DNA of 11,654 nucleotides from contig CANRHF010000050.1 in assembly GCA_947630345.1 (NCBI GenBank), positions 1-11,654 of the forward strand, given 5' to 3'. Position 1 is the first letter of the stretch; the number at the start of each line of letters is the position of its first letter. Made by a program: the position numbers and the translations under genes. Positions 1 to 6,944 of the stretch are shown piece by piece. The notes below the pieces were generated by a model. That model ran no database searches and was not told the DNA's origin. It saw nothing but the letters and a program-made list of their open reading frames with translations. This DNA is from an uncultured Oscillospiraceae bacterium (GTDB lineage Bacteria > Bacillota > Clostridia > Oscillospirales > Oscillospiraceae).

Positions 1-165
1 TACCGCCACGTCCTCATCCAGAAGCGCTATCCCCACCACGGGGCCGTTGCCTTCGGCCACTACGGCAAGGCCCTGTTTGAGGTGTTCAAATTCCTGGGCA
101 TCCAGGACATCTCCTACAACCAGCCCAAGAGCCTGCCCTATCCCACGGAGAACCCCTGGGCATAA
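1..165 (+). CDS. L-fucose isomerase-like protein, C-terminal end (partial)
   Basis: The reading frame is open from base 1 and stops with TAA at 163-165, leaving 54 C-terminal residues. The piece has HHGAVAFGHYGKALFEV near its start and ends in NPWA. It resembles the C-terminal end of FucI-type ketol isomerases, where the pattern NHG...GHxGA is followed by a helix and a short Pro-rich tail. FucI-family enzymes interconvert an aldose (L-fucose or relatives) and a ketose in the cytoplasm using Mn2+; the His in this segment belongs to the metal and substrate region in the family. With only the tail visible, the sugar specificity and the true length cannot be judged. It is the last gene of an upstream plus-strand unit, since a clear terminator follows at 314-345. 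A nearby putative glycosidase (1770-3719) fits a sugar-use neighbourhood. Confidence 0.62.
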   Translation, partial: YRHVLIQKRYPHHGAVAFGHYGKALFEVFKFLGIQDISYNQPKSLPYPTENPWA

Positions 166-313
166 ACCCACACTGGTGAAGAATGTGGGATTCATAAGGA
201 GCGATTCCCTCGGCGCCATACTCCGTTTTGCCAAAATACCTTGTTTTTTCCATAATTTACAAAGAAATCCCTGTTTTTACTAGTTTGAGTTTATAGAGAG
301 GATTCTTGACAAG

Positions 314-345
314 CACAGCCACCGGTTGCAGGTGGCTGTGTTTTT
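314..345 (+). terminator. Rho-independent terminator of the upstream isomerase unit
   Basis: A perfect 10-base-pair stem (CACAGCCACC at 314-323 pairing with 331-340) with a 7-base loop is followed directly by TTTTTG. The T-run lies only on the plus-strand side, so it ends the transcript coming from base 1. The AraC-type gene that converges from the minus strand would meet the same stem but without a following T-run. The rest of the 166-313 stretch looks like 3' untranslated sequence with no gene; a weak 6-base-pair hairpin sits at 167-189. Confidence 0.88.
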
Positions 346-371
346 GTGGACAAACCGAGATATTTCGTCCC

Positions 372-1589
372 TTATAGCTTCTGATTCTGCGCCCGGTAAG
401 CAGCAGGGGCTACGCCTGTTATTTTTTTGAAGGTATCATCGAAAAAGCTGCGGGTGCCAAAGCAAAGACGCTCACTGATCTCCTGAATACTCAGCTGGGT
501 GGTGGTCAAGAGCATTTTGGCGCGTTCCACCCGCACGATCTTGATATAGGTGTTGATGCTGACGCCGGTTTCCTCCTTGAATTTTCTGGACAGGTAGTAA
601 TTCGCGTAACCGATCCGCCCTGCCAAGAAGGAAAGGGTGAGTTTTTCTTCGGAATGAAGCTCGATATAATCGCAGCAGCTTTGAATCTGCTTGGACCAGT
701 GGGGATTGATGCGGCTTTTGCGAACCAGCATGATGAAGTCTTCATACATTTTGTGATTGACGAACACCACATCAGTCATGGTATGGCATTCAATGAGATC
801 TTGAATATAGGCATCCCCACGGGAGTAGGCCGCTTCGGGTGAAATACCGCCTTCAATAGCCGCCCGGGTGCAGAGGGAGGTGAATACCGAGGCAGAGATT
901 TTTGCCTGGGTCAGAGAATCGCTGCTTTGAATCCCCACGCCGCCGCTGATGGAAGATGCCTGAGACAGCGCCGCTTTATAGTTTGGATCTCCCTCCCGCA
1001 CCATTTTCAGCAGCGCTCGTTCCGCCATATAGGTCTGCATCCGGTCGCCCTTTGGATGGTCGGCTGTCTTTTGGCTGGCAAGCTCCGCACGCTGAAAGTG
1101 GATGTCGCCGGTACTGAGCCGTTCGCCTGCCACGCAGTAGTGCAGCATCAGGGTGTACTGAAAGAGCTGATTAACCATGACCGTGGGAATGCGTTCCAAA
1201 TTCCGCATCAGCTTTGGCAGCCAGGCCCGGGGCACTTGTGCCCGGGCGATGGCGCGCCGAATCTCCGTTGACAGCGTCTCCCTGGTGGAGAAGGGCCCGA
1301 ATACATGGATGCGGGTGACTTCATCGTCCTTTGTTTCAAATACCGCGCTCCATACCAGGTTGTAAGGGATACTGAGAATCAGCGGCGCATGATTGCTCCG
1401 GCTGTATTCCAGCATATATTGCATACTCCCGGTGGAGGAAAACAGCGTGTTAAGGACCAGCTCCTCGCTGCTGGCATCCAGGAGGGTCCCCTCTGGATCG
1501 TAGGTCCAGCTGAACAGATTCCCGTTACACTCCAGCAGTTCTCGCAGGCACGCGATCCGCTCGTCGATGGGTTGGGACAGGATGGACAT
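372..1589 (-). CDS. AraC-family transcriptional regulator
   Basis: This is a 405-residue protein. Residues about 299-405 form an AraC/XylS DNA-binding domain with two helix-turn-helix units: the first around 317-342 (LTLSFLAGRIGYANYYLSRK) and the second around 365-392, including the family signature IQEISERLCFGTRSFF and a closing FKKITGVAPAAYR. The first 290 residues are a long effector or sensor region of the kind common in clostridial AraC proteins, with a VFGPF segment near residue 98; I cannot name the ligand. The ATG start is set by a GGAGGTG site at 1598-1604, 8 bases upstream. The gene diverges from the GHL6 gene at 1770, and the 180-base gap between them has direct repeats that could be its own operators. 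A matching element in the 5844-6050 gap suggests a wider local regulon. The family call is firm; targets and ligand are inferred. Confidence 0.93.
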   Translation of the reverse strand: MSILSQPIDERIACLRELLECNGNLFSWTYDPEGTLLDASSEELVLNTLFSSTGSMQYMLEYSRSNHAPLILSIPYNLVWSAVFETKDDEVTRIHVFGPFSTRETLSTEIRRAIARAQVPRAWLPKLMRNLERIPTVMVNQLFQYTLMLHYCVAGERLSTGDIHFQRAELASQKTADHPKGDRMQTYMAERALLKMVREGDPNYKAALSQASSISGGVGIQSSDSLTQAKISASVFTSLCTRAAIEGGISPEAAYSRGDAYIQDLIECHTMTDVVFVNHKMYEDFIMLVRKSRINPHWSKQIQSCCDYIELHSEEKLTLSFLAGRIGYANYYLSRKFKEETGVSINTYIKIVRVERAKMLLTTTQLSIQEISERLCFGTRSFFDDTFKKITGVAPAAYRAQNQKL

Positions 1590-1636
1590 TTTACCGGCAC
1601 CTCCATATCTCTGCTTATTATAAATAATATATCATG

Positions 1637-1708
1637 TTTTTTCGCTATTGTATATAATCTTTTTACACAACCGTAATTGAGCGCTAATTTAAGAAATATT
1701 TCGCTAAT
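1637..1708. promoter_or_regulatory. Repeated TTTCGCTAWT elements, candidate AraC-type operator
   Basis: Three copies in the same orientation lie in the divergent promoter region: TTTCGCTATT at 1640-1649 (extended by Ts to a 13-mer from 1637), GAGCGCTAAT at 1679-1688, and TTTCGCTAAT at 1699-1708. The last two are 20 bases apart, about two helical turns. That is the usual arrangement for tandem half-sites bound by an AraC-family monomer pair. The first copy is 39 bases further away, close to the regulator's own start, and could serve autoregulation. Binding by the adjacent AraC protein is an inference. Confidence 0.5.
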
Positions 1709-1735
1709 ATCAATATATACCAATACGGAATTGCG

Positions 1736-1744
1736 TGATATGAT
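1736..1744 (+). promoter_or_regulatory. Candidate extended -10 promoter for the GHL6 gene
   Basis: TGATATGAT is an extended -10 element (TGN followed by TATGAT at 1739-1744), 25 bases before the ATG at 1770. No good -35 hexamer exists at the expected distance, which is typical for a promoter that needs an activator. The candidate half-sites at 1679-1688 and 1699-1708 end 50 and 30 bases upstream of it. Confidence 0.45.
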
Positions 1745-1769
1745 ACAAGTAGTGAAAGGGGGCTTTTCT

Positions 1770-3719
1770 ATGAGCCATTGGTGGGAAAATCATCCTTGGC
1801 GCATGATCCAGACCAATTTGCGGGAACAGGATATGGAGGACCTGGATGCGGAACGCTTTGTTCGGGATCTACAGAAGTTCGACGCAACCGTAGTGATGGT
1901 GAATGCCGCCGGAATCGTTGCCAGCTATTTTACGGCGATTCCTGACCATACCCAAAGTGCGCATTTACACGGCGACAGTCTGAAAAGTCTGCTGGACGCG
2001 TGCCACAAAGCCGGGATTCGGGTCATCGCCCGGACGGATTTTTCAAAGATCCGCCACCCCATTGCGGACCGACATCCCGACTGGCTCTACCGCAGCGCGG
2101 AAGGCAAGGTGTTTGACTGTAACGGTGATATTCAGGTGTGCCCCAACAGCGCCTACCAGCGTCAGGTCCTGTACGACATTGTAAAAGAATTATTGACCGC
2201 CCTGCCTTTTGACGGCATTTTCTTTAATATGAGCGGGGCATTTGTGACCGGCTATGACGGGACCTTATACGGCCCATGTATGTGCGATACCTGCAAAAGG
2301 CTGTATCGGGAGCAGACTGGGCTGGAACCTCCGGCGGCAGGGCTCCGGGACCCGGGATTTATGCGCTATGTGGGCTTCCAGTCCAAGCAGATTGCCATCA
2401 ATAAAGCCCGACAGATGCGCTTCATCAGAGACATCAATCCGGAGGTGGCCGTCAACGGCTTTGATTACCTGCGGACGGAATGCAATACGGACATCGGTCG
2501 GGGCGCATGGGTGTACTGTTCCTCGGCAAACGCCCGCTCCGGCGGCCGGCGGCAGATCGTGGACAATGCCTGTGTGGATTTCGTCGGCTTCCGCTATCGG
2601 GACACTTCCGTTTCACCGGCGCTCACGGAGCTGCGGCTATGGCAGAGCCTGGCGAACGGCGGCGGACTGAGCTATTACATCATGGGCAGACTGGACAACC
2701 ATCGGGATGTCTCAGGCTATGAACGGGTCCAAAAGGTTTTTGCCTTTCATAAGCGGAATGAAGAGGTATACGCTGGACTGCGCTCGGCGGCTTCGGTGCT
2801 GGTGGTGGAGAAGGGCGGTATGAGCCGGGAGGACCCGGAGGTATACGGCTGGGTCCACAGCCTGACCCAGAGCCACGTCCCCTTCGATACCTGCAAGCTA
2901 CAGGAGCTGACTGCCCAAGCGCTGGACGGCAAATCGGTGGTGCTGCTGGGGGATGTCCGGCCCCTCAGCGCCGGTCAGGCTGAGTTGCTGGATGCTTTCG
3001 CGGAAAACGGCGGAACGGTGCTGGCCACCGGCGACACCGGCATTGCGGGCAATGCCATTGCGCTGAAATGCCTGGGAATAACGGCGGTCGGCGCGCGTCA
3101 AAAGGGACTGATGTCCACCGCACTGGAGGTTTCCGAGGCAGACCGGGCAGTATTTGCCCGCTGTGCGGATGCGCCGGTCATCGCGATCGGCGGAGACTTC
3201 CGAATGGTAGCGTTTGCGCCGGAGGCAAAAACCTATCTGCGTCTGATTCCGGAGCATCCCTACGGCCCGCCGGAACGGTGCTATCCGGTGCCCTCCTGCG
3301 ACCAGCCTGGAGTTGCTGTCCATCCTTACGGCGCGGGCAGGGGAATCTACGTTCCGGCGCTGCTGGGCAGCCTCTATTACCGGGAGGGCTGGCAGAACAC
3401 CCTCAATTTCATGCAGGATCTCCTGTTCGGACTGTGCGGGCTCCCGGAATTGGCGCCCGGCGTATCTGCCATGGTGGAGCTGACCCTGGCCAAGAAGGAA
3501 GGCTGCGCCGTCGTTCAGCTTGTCAACGAGAGCGGCTGCTTTGACGGCCACTATTTCCCGCCGGTCCCTATCGGCGATCTTCATCTGCGCCTGCCCGGAC
3601 TGGCGGGGCACAGTGTCCGCACCCTGTCCGGGGGCCAAATCTCCTGCCGGGATGACGATGGCGATCTGGAGATTCGGCTGGATGTTTTAAATTCTTATGA
3701 AGCAATCGTGATCCAGTGA
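1770..3719 (+). CDS. Putative glycoside hydrolase, GHL6 type with glutaminase-like and trimerisation-type C-terminal region
   Basis: This 649-residue protein opens with WWENHPWRMIQTNLRE and continues as a TIM-barrel-like region (about 1-320): HKAGIRVIARTDFSKIR at 79-95, and FDGIFFNM at 147-154. A CxCxxC cluster (Cys170, 172, 175) resembles the metal-binding cysteines seen in GH42-like proteins. This pattern matches the family called hypothetical glycosyl hydrolase 6. Residues about 340-560 look like the Rossmann-like trimerisation domain of GH42 beta-galactosidases (VVLLGDVRPLSAGQ, FAENGGTVLATGDTG), and a beta-sandwich-like tail follows. There is no signal peptide, so it is probably cytoplasmic and acts on imported oligosaccharides. 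A longer frame begins at a TTG at 1677, but ATG 1770 has the GAAAGGGGG binding site at 1754-1762. The gene is divergent from the AraC regulator and alone on its transcript, ending at a terminator. The substrate is unknown; the isomerase next door hints at deoxy-sugars. Confidence 0.8.
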   Translation: MSHWWENHPWRMIQTNLREQDMEDLDAERFVRDLQKFDATVVMVNAAGIVASYFTAIPDHTQSAHLHGDSLKSLLDACHKAGIRVIARTDFSKIRHPIADRHPDWLYRSAEGKVFDCNGDIQVCPNSAYQRQVLYDIVKELLTALPFDGIFFNMSGAFVTGYDGTLYGPCMCDTCKRLYREQTGLEPPAAGLRDPGFMRYVGFQSKQIAINKARQMRFIRDINPEVAVNGFDYLRTECNTDIGRGAWVYCSSANARSGGRRQIVDNACVDFVGFRYRDTSVSPALTELRLWQSLANGGGLSYYIMGRLDNHRDVSGYERVQKVFAFHKRNEEVYAGLRSAASVLVVEKGGMSREDPEVYGWVHSLTQSHVPFDTCKLQELTAQALDGKSVVLLGDVRPLSAGQAELLDAFAENGGTVLATGDTGIAGNAIALKCLGITAVGARQKGLMSTALEVSEADRAVFARCADAPVIAIGGDFRMVAFAPEAKTYLRLIPEHPYGPPERCYPVPSCDQPGVAVHPYGAGRGIYVPALLGSLYYREGWQNTLNFMQDLLFGLCGLPELAPGVSAMVELTLAKKEGCAVVQLVNESGCFDGHYFPPVPIGDLHLRLPGLAGHSVRTLSGGQISCRDDDGDLEIRLDVLNSYEAIVIQ

Positions 3720-3730
3720 CCCCGTTTGTG

Positions 3731-3791
3731 AAAAAAGCGCACCGCATCTTCGCCGGAGATCCGGTCGAAGATGCGGTGTGCTTCTATTTTT
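3731..3791. terminator. Bidirectional intrinsic terminator between convergent genes
   Basis: A 16-base-pair stem with one mismatch (3737-3752 against 3766-3781) encloses a small CCGG/CCGG inner stem. Plus-strand transcripts meet TTCTATTTTT after it. Minus-strand transcripts meet TTTTTT, the complement of the A-run at 3731-3736. It therefore closes both the GHL6 gene and the minus-strand dehydrogenase unit. Confidence 0.92.
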
Positions 3792-3797
3792 AGGAGG

Positions 3798-4904
3798 TTA
3801 CATCCACTCGGAGGGGTCCTTCCATCCCCGCTTCCCAAGATATTTTTCCAGGTCCATTTTTTCGATCTGTTCCTTGGTTAGCTTGGTATTCATCATCCGG
3901 GCCCAGCCGCCCTCCGCCTTTCCTTCCGTCATGGCGTCCGATGGCCGAAGCTGATTCAGTAGCGGCTGCCCCGCCTCAAAGCGGCGGGCGTTTTCCCGGA
4001 TGATCTCGATGCTTCTGGCTGCCCGGTCCTGCACCTGAGGGGTGCAGTGGGGCGTGATATAGATCTCCGGCATGGACCAGAGCGGGCTGTCCGGCTCCAG
4101 AGGCTGGGTTTCAAAAACGTCTAATCCCGCGCCGCCGAGCCTGCCATCTTTCAGAGCCTGGATCAAATCCTCCGTGCAGACCACGCCGCCCCGGGCCATA
4201 TTGACCAGGAACGCTCCCGGCTTCATCTGGGCAAAGGTTTTCGCGTTCATGAGGTGGAAGGTCTCGTCATTCAGGGCGACGCAAAGAATCACAAAATCCG
4301 ACTCCGCCAAAAGCGGTTCTAAGGGATCTCCATTGGCGGCGGTCAGCTTTTTATACACATAATCAAAGCCTAGGACCGGCGATCGATTGTAGGTAATCAG
4401 CTTCATGCCCAGGGCGTGGAGCCGTTGGGCCAGCGCCTGGCCATTGTGCCCCATGCCGATGATCCCCGCCGTTCGACCGTAGAGTCCCCGCCACTGCTCT
4501 GACCCGGCCACGCCCCAATGCCGCGCGTCCTGGGCCTCCAAAAGTGCCCGTGTGTGGTAGCAGCTTTGCAGCATGAAATAAATGCAGTGTTCCGCCAACA
4601 CCGGGGCGCTGCGGCCCGCGGACCCGGTGACCGGGATTCCTTTCTCAAAGACCTCCGGGCGGGCAGAGCCGTTTAGCCCGGCGTGGTCGCAGTGAATCCA
4701 TTTTAGTGTATTTTCCCCCAGCAGACAGGGGTCCACATCCCCCATCAAAATAGCGACGTCCGCATTCTTGGCTTCCCGGGCCAGTTTTTCCTTGTCATAA
4801 AAATCTACATAGCAAAACGATGCCTGAGGAAAGACCCGGCGCAAAGCGGACATATTCTCCCGGTTGTACCAGACCGTTGTCACGACCTTTTGAATTTTTG
4901 GCAT
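3798..4904 (-). CDS. D-isomer-specific 2-hydroxyacid dehydrogenase homologue with Glu-to-Gln change
   Basis: This 368-residue NAD(P)-dependent oxidoreductase family member would interconvert a 2-oxoacid and a D-2-hydroxyacid in the cytosol. It has the Rossmann motif GMGHNG (150-155) after YGRTAGII, the catalytic Arg238 in NMARGGVV, and the catalytic His286 in ITPHCTP. The family's third catalytic residue, the Glu of DVFxxEP, is Gln267 here (DVFETQPL). A tail of about 48 residues after residue 320, rich in charged residues and ending DPSEWM, extends past the usual fold. An upstream TTG at 4919 would add five residues, but GGAGG at 4913-4917 sits 8 bases before ATG 4904 and lies inside that extension, so 4904 is the better start. 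It follows the garR-like gene after 60 bases on the same strand and ends at the terminator at 3731-3791. A glyoxylate, hydroxypyruvate or related substrate would fit its partner; specificity is not readable. Confidence 0.88.
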   Translation of the reverse strand: MPKIQKVVTTVWYNRENMSALRRVFPQASFCYVDFYDKEKLAREAKNADVAILMGDVDPCLLGENTLKWIHCDHAGLNGSARPEVFEKGIPVTGSAGRSAPVLAEHCIYFMLQSCYHTRALLEAQDARHWGVAGSEQWRGLYGRTAGIIGMGHNGQALAQRLHALGMKLITYNRSPVLGFDYVYKKLTAANGDPLEPLLAESDFVILCVALNDETFHLMNAKTFAQMKPGAFLVNMARGGVVCTEDLIQALKDGRLGGAGLDVFETQPLEPDSPLWSMPEIYITPHCTPQVQDRAARSIEIIRENARRFEAGQPLLNQLRPSDAMTEGKAEGGWARMMNTKLTKEQIEKMDLEKYLGKRGWKDPSEWM

Positions 4905-4936
4905 GTTCCGCGCCTCCAATTTTAGCTGTAGGGCTG

Positions 4937-4958
4937 CCGCCCGGCGTGAGCCGGGCGG
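4937..4958 (-). other. GC-rich intergenic hairpin within the dehydrogenase unit
   Basis: CCGCCCGGC at 4937-4945 pairs perfectly with GCCGGGCGG at 4950-4958 around a 4-base loop. In the minus-strand transcript it lies between the stop of the garR-like gene and the start of the next gene and is followed by CAGCCC, not a T-run. It is therefore not a standard terminator. It may stabilise the upstream message or adjust the ratio of the two products. Confidence 0.55.
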
Positions 4959-4964
4959 AAAATA

Positions 4965-5843
4965 CTATCTTCCCAGTTGAATGCCGGCAAGGGCTTCATA
5001 GTACTGGGCGATGGCGCTGTGGTCCTTCTGGCCGCCCTCATGGTGGTGCAACCATTGCAACACCTCCTGCACCTGGGCGGTCATGGGCACTGGCGCACCC
5101 ACCGCGTGGGCGCAGTCCAGGGCGTTATTCAGGTCTTTGATATGCAGGTCGATCTTGAAGCCCGGCCGGTCGTTACCGGAGAGCATCATGGGCGCTTTGG
5201 CGCTGAGTACCGTGGAACCGGCCAGACCGCCCTTGATGGCGTCAAAGACCACCGCCGGATCTACCCCCGCCTTCTGGGCCAGAGTCAGGGCCTCCGCCAC
5301 CGCCTGGATGTTGCAGGCCACGATGATCTGGTTGGCCAGCTTGGCGGTATTTCCGGCGCCCACCTCGCCGCAGCGCACCACGGAGGCACCCATGGCCAGA
5401 AGCACCGGCTTGCACCGGTCGAAGACCTCCTGCTTGCCGCCGACCATGAAGGCCAGCGTGCCCTCGATGGCCTTGGGCTCCCCGCCGGAGACGGGGGCGT
5501 CCAACATTTCCACCCCCCGTTCCGCCAGGGCGGCGGCGACCTGCTTGGAGGTCATGGGGTCGATGGAACTCATGTCGATATAGGTCGAACCGGGCTTCAT
5601 CTGGGCTCCCACGCCGTCCTCGCCCAGCATGACCTGCCGGACCTGGGGAGAGTTGGGAAGCATGGTCAGAACCAGATCGCAGGTCCGCCCGATCTGCTGA
5701 TTGTCGGCGGTCTTGGCCCCCGCCGCCGCCAGCTCCGAAGCGGCCCGGTTGGCGCTGGAAACGGTCAGGTCATAGCCTGCCCGGAGCAGATTCATCGCCA
5801 TGGGCTTTCCCATAATGCCCAGGCCGATCATTCCGATTTTCAT
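4965..5843 (-). CDS. garR: 2-hydroxy-3-oxopropionate (tartronate semialdehyde) reductase
   Basis: This 292-residue protein closely tracks E. coli GarR/GlxR along its length as I recall it. The NAD-binding motif is GLGIMGKPM at 7-15. Other shared segments are TMLPNSP (60-66), the substrate loop DAPVSGGEPKAI (115-126), catalytic Lys168 in GNTAKLANQ, GGLAGSTVL (205-213), and FKIDLHIKDLNNALD (229-243). The enzyme reduces tartronate semialdehyde to D-glycerate with NAD(P)H in the cytosol. This step is used in glyoxylate, glucarate and allantoin breakdown. 3-hydroxyisobutyrate dehydrogenase is the sister alternative, but GGEPKAI and the C-terminal region favour the GarR type. An AAGGAGGA site lies 8 bases before the ATG. 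It is the first gene of a two-gene minus-strand unit and diverges from the FdrA/DUF1116 operon across a 207-base gap. Its product specificity suggests that the neighbouring pathway yields glyoxylate or a C3 oxo-acid. Confidence 0.88.
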   Translation of the reverse strand: MKIGMIGLGIMGKPMAMNLLRAGYDLTVSSANRAASELAAAGAKTADNQQIGRTCDLVLTMLPNSPQVRQVMLGEDGVGAQMKPGSTYIDMSSIDPMTSKQVAAALAERGVEMLDAPVSGGEPKAIEGTLAFMVGGKQEVFDRCKPVLLAMGASVVRCGEVGAGNTAKLANQIIVACNIQAVAEALTLAQKAGVDPAVVFDAIKGGLAGSTVLSAKAPMMLSGNDRPGFKIDLHIKDLNNALDCAHAVGAPVPMTAQVQEVLQWLHHHEGGQKDHSAIAQYYEALAGIQLGR

Positions 5844-5878
5844 TTGCAGTTCCTCCTTATGGGCTCTTTTTCACGCCT

Positions 5879-5887
5879 ATCATACCA
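5879..5887 (-). promoter_or_regulatory. Candidate extended -10 promoter for the garR-like gene
   Basis: Read on the minus strand, the sequence TGGTATGAT is an extended -10 element about 35 bases before the ATG. There is no convincing -35 box. It is nearly the same element as the one before the GHL6 gene (TGATATGAT), and a TTTCGCTATT copy ends exactly 50 bases upstream of its TATGAT, as the 1679-1688 copy does for GHL6. Confidence 0.42.
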
Positions 5888-5934
5888 GGATTCCCCGTTT
5901 CTTTCTATTCTTAAATTCAATATTATAACTAAAA

Positions 5935-5947
5935 AATAGCGAAAAAA
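5935..5947 (-). promoter_or_regulatory. Second copy of the 13-base candidate operator
   Basis: AATAGCGAAAAAA here is the exact reverse complement of TTTTTTCGCTATT at 1637-1649. It lies in the gap between the garR-like gene and the alpha/beta hydrolase gene, pointing toward garR. A weaker relative, ATTAGCTATC, lies at 5984-5993, next to where a -35 box for the hydrolase operon would be. I take these as candidate binding sites for the AraC-type protein encoded at 372-1589; this is inference. Confidence 0.42.
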
Positions 5948-6012
5948 ACAAAATAAGCAAATTCAAAAATAAAAACACAAATTATTAGCTATCACGGTTT
6001 CCGTTTTACCGA

Positions 6013-6018
6013 TACAAT
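6013..6018 (+). promoter_or_regulatory. Candidate -10 box for the hydrolase/DUF1116/FdrA operon
   Basis: TACAAT lies 33 bases before the first start codon and 18 bases before the ribosome binding site AGGAGGA (6036-6042). No clear -35 is present, which again would suit activator control. It is one match in an AT-rich region, so support is modest. Confidence 0.3.
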
Positions 6019-6050
6019 AAGAAAAACATCAGATCAGGAGGAAATGTCCC

Positions 6051-6944
6051 ATGGAAGGCTGGACACATCCCCCGGGGCGGCTCCCGGCCATCGATTTTGG
6101 GAATCCCAAGCTGACGCCGGTGATCCGGGCACTGGCGGGAAATCTCCGGGCCGGCGCCCGGGCCTGGACGCCGCCTGCCGGAGTCACGCTGGACCGCACG
6201 AAAATCGGATCGACGGAATGCTTTGTTCTGGCACCGGTAGGCGAGGAGGCGCTTCCGGAAATGCTCTACTGCCACGGCGGCGGGTTCCTGCTGCCGGTAC
6301 AGACCGGCTCTCTGGCCCTTGCGGCTCTATATGCCCAGCGGCTCCGGATACGGGTGTTTCTGCCGGAATACCGGCTGCTGCCGCAAGATCCCTATCCCGC
6401 GCCCTTTCAGGACTGCCTGGAGGTTTGGCAGGCCATGCCCGGGAGAAGCCTTCTCTACGGGGAGAGCGCCGGAGGAACCCTTGCCGCTGGGCTGGCCCAG
6501 TGCCTGACGGATCGTGGTGAAGGGGAGCTTGCCGGACAGGTGTTGATCTATCCGGCGCTGGACGACCACTTTGAGCGTTATCCCTCCGCGGCGGCATATC
6601 CTAACGCTGCCTGGTCCGCCAGCTCCAACAGATTTATGTGGAAGGAATACCTCAGGAAGGACCCGGGGGAGGGAACCTACGCGGTTCCAATGCGCCGCAA
6701 GAATTTGACGGGACTGCCCCCGGCCTATGTGGAGCCCCAGGAATTGGATATTTTGCGGGATGAGGCGGTTGCCTACGGGCAAAGGCTGGGCCAGGCGGGT
6801 GTGCCGGTGGAAGTGAATCTGATCCCCGGTTCCTATCATGGCTTTGACGTGGAGACCGGCGCTCCGCCTGCGCCCGCTGTTCTGGAAAGACGTTTGAACG
6901 CCATGCGCACGATGCTGAGAACCGATAGAAAGGACGGAAAATGA
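6051..6944 (+). CDS. Alpha/beta hydrolase, hormone-sensitive-lipase (acetyl esterase) family
   Basis: This 297-residue cytosolic hydrolase has no signal peptide. It carries the HSL-family oxyanion motif HGGG (75-78) and the nucleophile elbow GESAG with Ser139. The expected acid is Asp233 (ELDILRDE) and the base is His263 (GSYHGFD), giving a complete triad. Family members hydrolyse short-chain carboxyl esters. An amide, lactone or carbamoyl-type ester cannot be excluded here. The ATG start has AGGAGGA at 6036-6042, 8 bases upstream. Its stop overlaps the next start in an ATGA arrangement, so it is translationally coupled to the DUF1116 gene, which argues for a role in the same pathway. It may open or deacylate the substrate before the FdrA/DUF1116 step. 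The E. coli allantoin operon as I know it has no such gene in this position. Confidence 0.9.
   Translation: MEGWTHPPGRLPAIDFGNPKLTPVIRALAGNLRAGARAWTPPAGVTLDRTKIGSTECFVLAPVGEEALPEMLYCHGGGFLLPVQTGSLALAALYAQRLRIRVFLPEYRLLPQDPYPAPFQDCLEVWQAMPGRSLLYGESAGGTLAAGLAQCLTDRGEGELAGQVLIYPALDDHFERYPSAAAYPNAAWSASSNRFMWKEYLRKDPGEGTYAVPMRRKNLTGLPPAYVEPQELDILRDEAVAYGQRLGQAGVPVEVNLIPGSYHGFDVETGAPPAPAVLERRLNAMRTMLRTDRKDGK

Noticed and set aside
167..189. CCCACA/TGTGGG hairpin just after the isomerase stop as a terminator
   Set aside because: The stem is only six base pairs with an 11-base loop and no T-run follows. The strong terminator at 314-345 serves this unit.
1677..1769. 31-residue N-terminal extension of the GHL6 protein from a TTG codon
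   Set aside because: It would run through the candidate operators and the -10 box, whereas ATG 1770 has a good ribosome binding site and begins with the family's normal N-terminus.
2898..3638. Minus-strand open frame of 246 codons opposite the GHL6 gene
   Set aside because: It is a shadow of the plus-strand reading frame, with no start signals and no recognisable motif.
4977..5939. Plus-strand open frame of 320 codons opposite the garR-like gene
   Set aside because: The translation is rich in His, Gly and Arg and matches no family, and the opposite strand encodes a clear GarR homologue.
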